A stretch of DNA of 43,775 bases from Syntrophobacteraceae bacterium (GTDB lineage: Bacteria > Desulfobacterota > Syntrophobacteria > Syntrophobacterales > Syntrophobacteraceae). Each line of letters starts with the position of its first letter. Within the stretch, counting starts at the first letter, position 1. Location: NCBI GenBank assembly GCA_003566995.1, contig PXBG01000050.1, positions 1-43,775 of the forward strand. The letters are read 5' to 3'. Both the position numbers and the translations under genes were made by a program. The notes under the pieces are model-generated. The model ran no database searches, was not told the origin of the DNA, and saw nothing but the letters and a program-made list of their open reading frames with translations. Below, one piece after another: positions 42,893 through 43,775 of the stretch.

Positions 42893-43627
42893 ATGAAAGC
42901 CCTGAGCGTACAGCAGCCCTTTGCATTCGAAATCATGAGCGGTATCAAAACCATTGAAATCCGGAGCTGGGATACTCTGCACCGGGGAGAACTCCTCATC
43001 TGCTCGTCGAAAAAACCAGCCTTTCCCCAGGAGGAGATGGAAGAAATCGAAGAGGAGTATGGGAACACTTTTCTATACGGACAAGCCTTGTGCCTGGTTC
43101 ACCTCTCCCACGTGCGGCACATGGAAAAGGGTGACGAAGAAAAGGCCCTCGTGGAAAAAGTCGACCCGGAAGCCTACGCATGGGTGCTGGACAACGCCAG
43201 GCCCGTGGTCCCCTTTCCCATCAAGGCTCAGCAGGGAATTTTCCAGGTGGAAGATAGCCTCATCACCGTCTCCCCCTTCAGGTACAACGAGTCTGTCATC
43301 GTGAAAAACGGAGTCTTGGCCAGGGATTTTGGAATCGATTTTTCCGGGTGGCAGGGAAGAACGGGCCACATTGTGCTCACCGAAGAGGGAGAGGTTCGTG
43401 TGCACGTCATGTGGGACAGCCTTTCCCTGCGGGGCATTCCCCTCTCCACCATCGAAGTCTGCGAGCGCGAAGGGTTTGACTGGACGGGAGTTCTCCTGCG
43501 CCTGAATGAGGTGGAGGAAAAGGAAGCCAGAGACAGCCTTCAGGACGTGGAAGATGCGCTGGAGACCATTGTCCATGAGAATCCCGCCCTTTTCGATCAG
43601 GAGTCAAACGATTCCATGGAAAGGTGA
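42893..43627 (+). CDS. ASCH-domain protein with C-terminal CcbP-like region
   Basis: 244 residues. The first about 115 look like an ASCH (PUA-like) domain: SVQQPFAFEIMSGIKTIEIR, with the typical G-x-K-x-x-E-x-R, then RGELLICSSKKP. ASCH proteins are thought to bind RNA or modified nucleotides. The C-terminal half has GWQGRTGHIVL, VMWDSLSLRGIP, EREGFDW and ARDSLQDVEDALE. This recalls the small calcium-binding CcbP family of cyanobacteria, but that is a tentative match from memory. The function of the fusion is unknown. GAGG 8 nt before the ATG supports the start. Confidence 0.7.
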   Translation: MKALSVQQPFAFEIMSGIKTIEIRSWDTLHRGELLICSSKKPAFPQEEMEEIEEEYGNTFLYGQALCLVHLSHVRHMEKGDEEKALVEKVDPEAYAWVLDNARPVVPFPIKAQQGIFQVEDSLITVSPFRYNESVIVKNGVLARDFGIDFSGWQGRTGHIVLTEEGEVRVHVMWDSLSLRGIPLSTIEVCEREGFDWTGVLLRLNEVEEKEARDSLQDVEDALETIVHENPALFDQESNDSMER

Positions 43628-43647
43628 GCGTCCCTAAAGAAAAGACA

Positions 43648-43775
43648 TCAAACAAGACCGTGTCGCTGTTTCATGAAGGCATAGACAAGGCTCGACACTT
43701 CCCGCAGCACATTCCCCCGGTCCCGTATCCAGCTGGTGTAGTTGTCCGTACGTCTGGGCTTGTCGATGATGCCGA
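43648..43775 (-). CDS. C-terminal end of an unidentified protein (cut by window edge)
   Basis: An open frame enters from the right edge and ends with TGA at 43650-43648, giving 41 residues that end YAFMKQRHGLV. The segment contains DNYTSWIRDRGNVLREV, with balanced charge and helical character, and codon use like the neighbours. I do not recognise the family. It converges on the ASCH gene with only 20 nt between the stops. Confidence 0.5.
   Translation of the reverse strand, partial: GIIDKPRRTDNYTSWIRDRGNVLREVSSLVYAFMKQRHGLV

Noticed and set aside
1..43775. CRISPR arrays, insertion sequences, integrases, attachment sites
   Set aside because: I saw no regularly spaced repeats, transposase motifs or tRNA-flanked direct repeats anywhere in the window.

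Overview
The window is a GC-rich bacterial chromosomal segment, almost fully coding and with no mobile elements. It most resembles an anaerobic member of the Desulfobacterota (former Deltaproteobacteria), probably close to the Syntrophobacter group. That placement is an inference from gene content: the siroheme-dependent heme pathway (ahbC-hemB-ahbD), a membrane pyrophosphatase of the K+-independent type, the ilv-psd-pssA-leu-asd cluster and the SPOUT methyltransferase beside trmD. No rRNA, tRNA, CRISPR array, insertion sequence or phage gene was recognised.

Layout. 1-56 is a strong hairpin terminator. 113-3514 (minus) is ahbC-hemB-ahbD. 3627-5423 (minus) is a ClpX-like AAA+ protein with its own promoter. 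5572-7076 (minus) holds murI and a universal stress protein, followed by a gene-free stretch to 7512. 7513-13740 (minus) is a ribosome and translation cluster transcribed ffh-rpsP-khpA-rimM-trmD-SPOUT MTase-rplS-rnhB-yraN-rsmI. 13988-16033 (minus) is hppA, with a clear terminator and a leader of about 360 nt. 16489-28895 (minus) is a long biosynthetic series transcribed ilvB-ilvH-ilvC-psd-pssA-leuC-leuD-leuB-asd-rsmD-coaD-dynamin. It joins branched-chain amino-acid synthesis, phosphatidylethanolamine synthesis, the aspartate pathway and CoA synthesis.

From 29227 a second acetolactate synthase, in the order small then large subunit, runs in the opposite direction and is followed by an HD phosphohydrolase. 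32344-37581 (minus) is hrpA, a Nudix-like protein and a small conserved hypothetical. 37798-41366 (plus) is a purine nucleoside phosphorylase with two tandem MTA/SAH-deaminase paralogs, which looks like a methylthioadenosine/S-adenosylhomocysteine salvage unit. The right end carries a double-GAF protein, an ASCH-domain fusion protein and the C-terminal end of a minus-strand gene.

The most unusual items are the following. The ClpX-like unfoldase keeps the pore loop and the IGF ClpP-docking motif, lacks the zinc-binding domain and has a C-terminal extension that appears to repeat the AAA+ lid. A promoter dyad lies in front of that gene. Two divergent acetolactate synthases have textbook promoters. 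The Nudix protein has a split Nudix box. The ASCH protein carries a second domain that may be CcbP-like.
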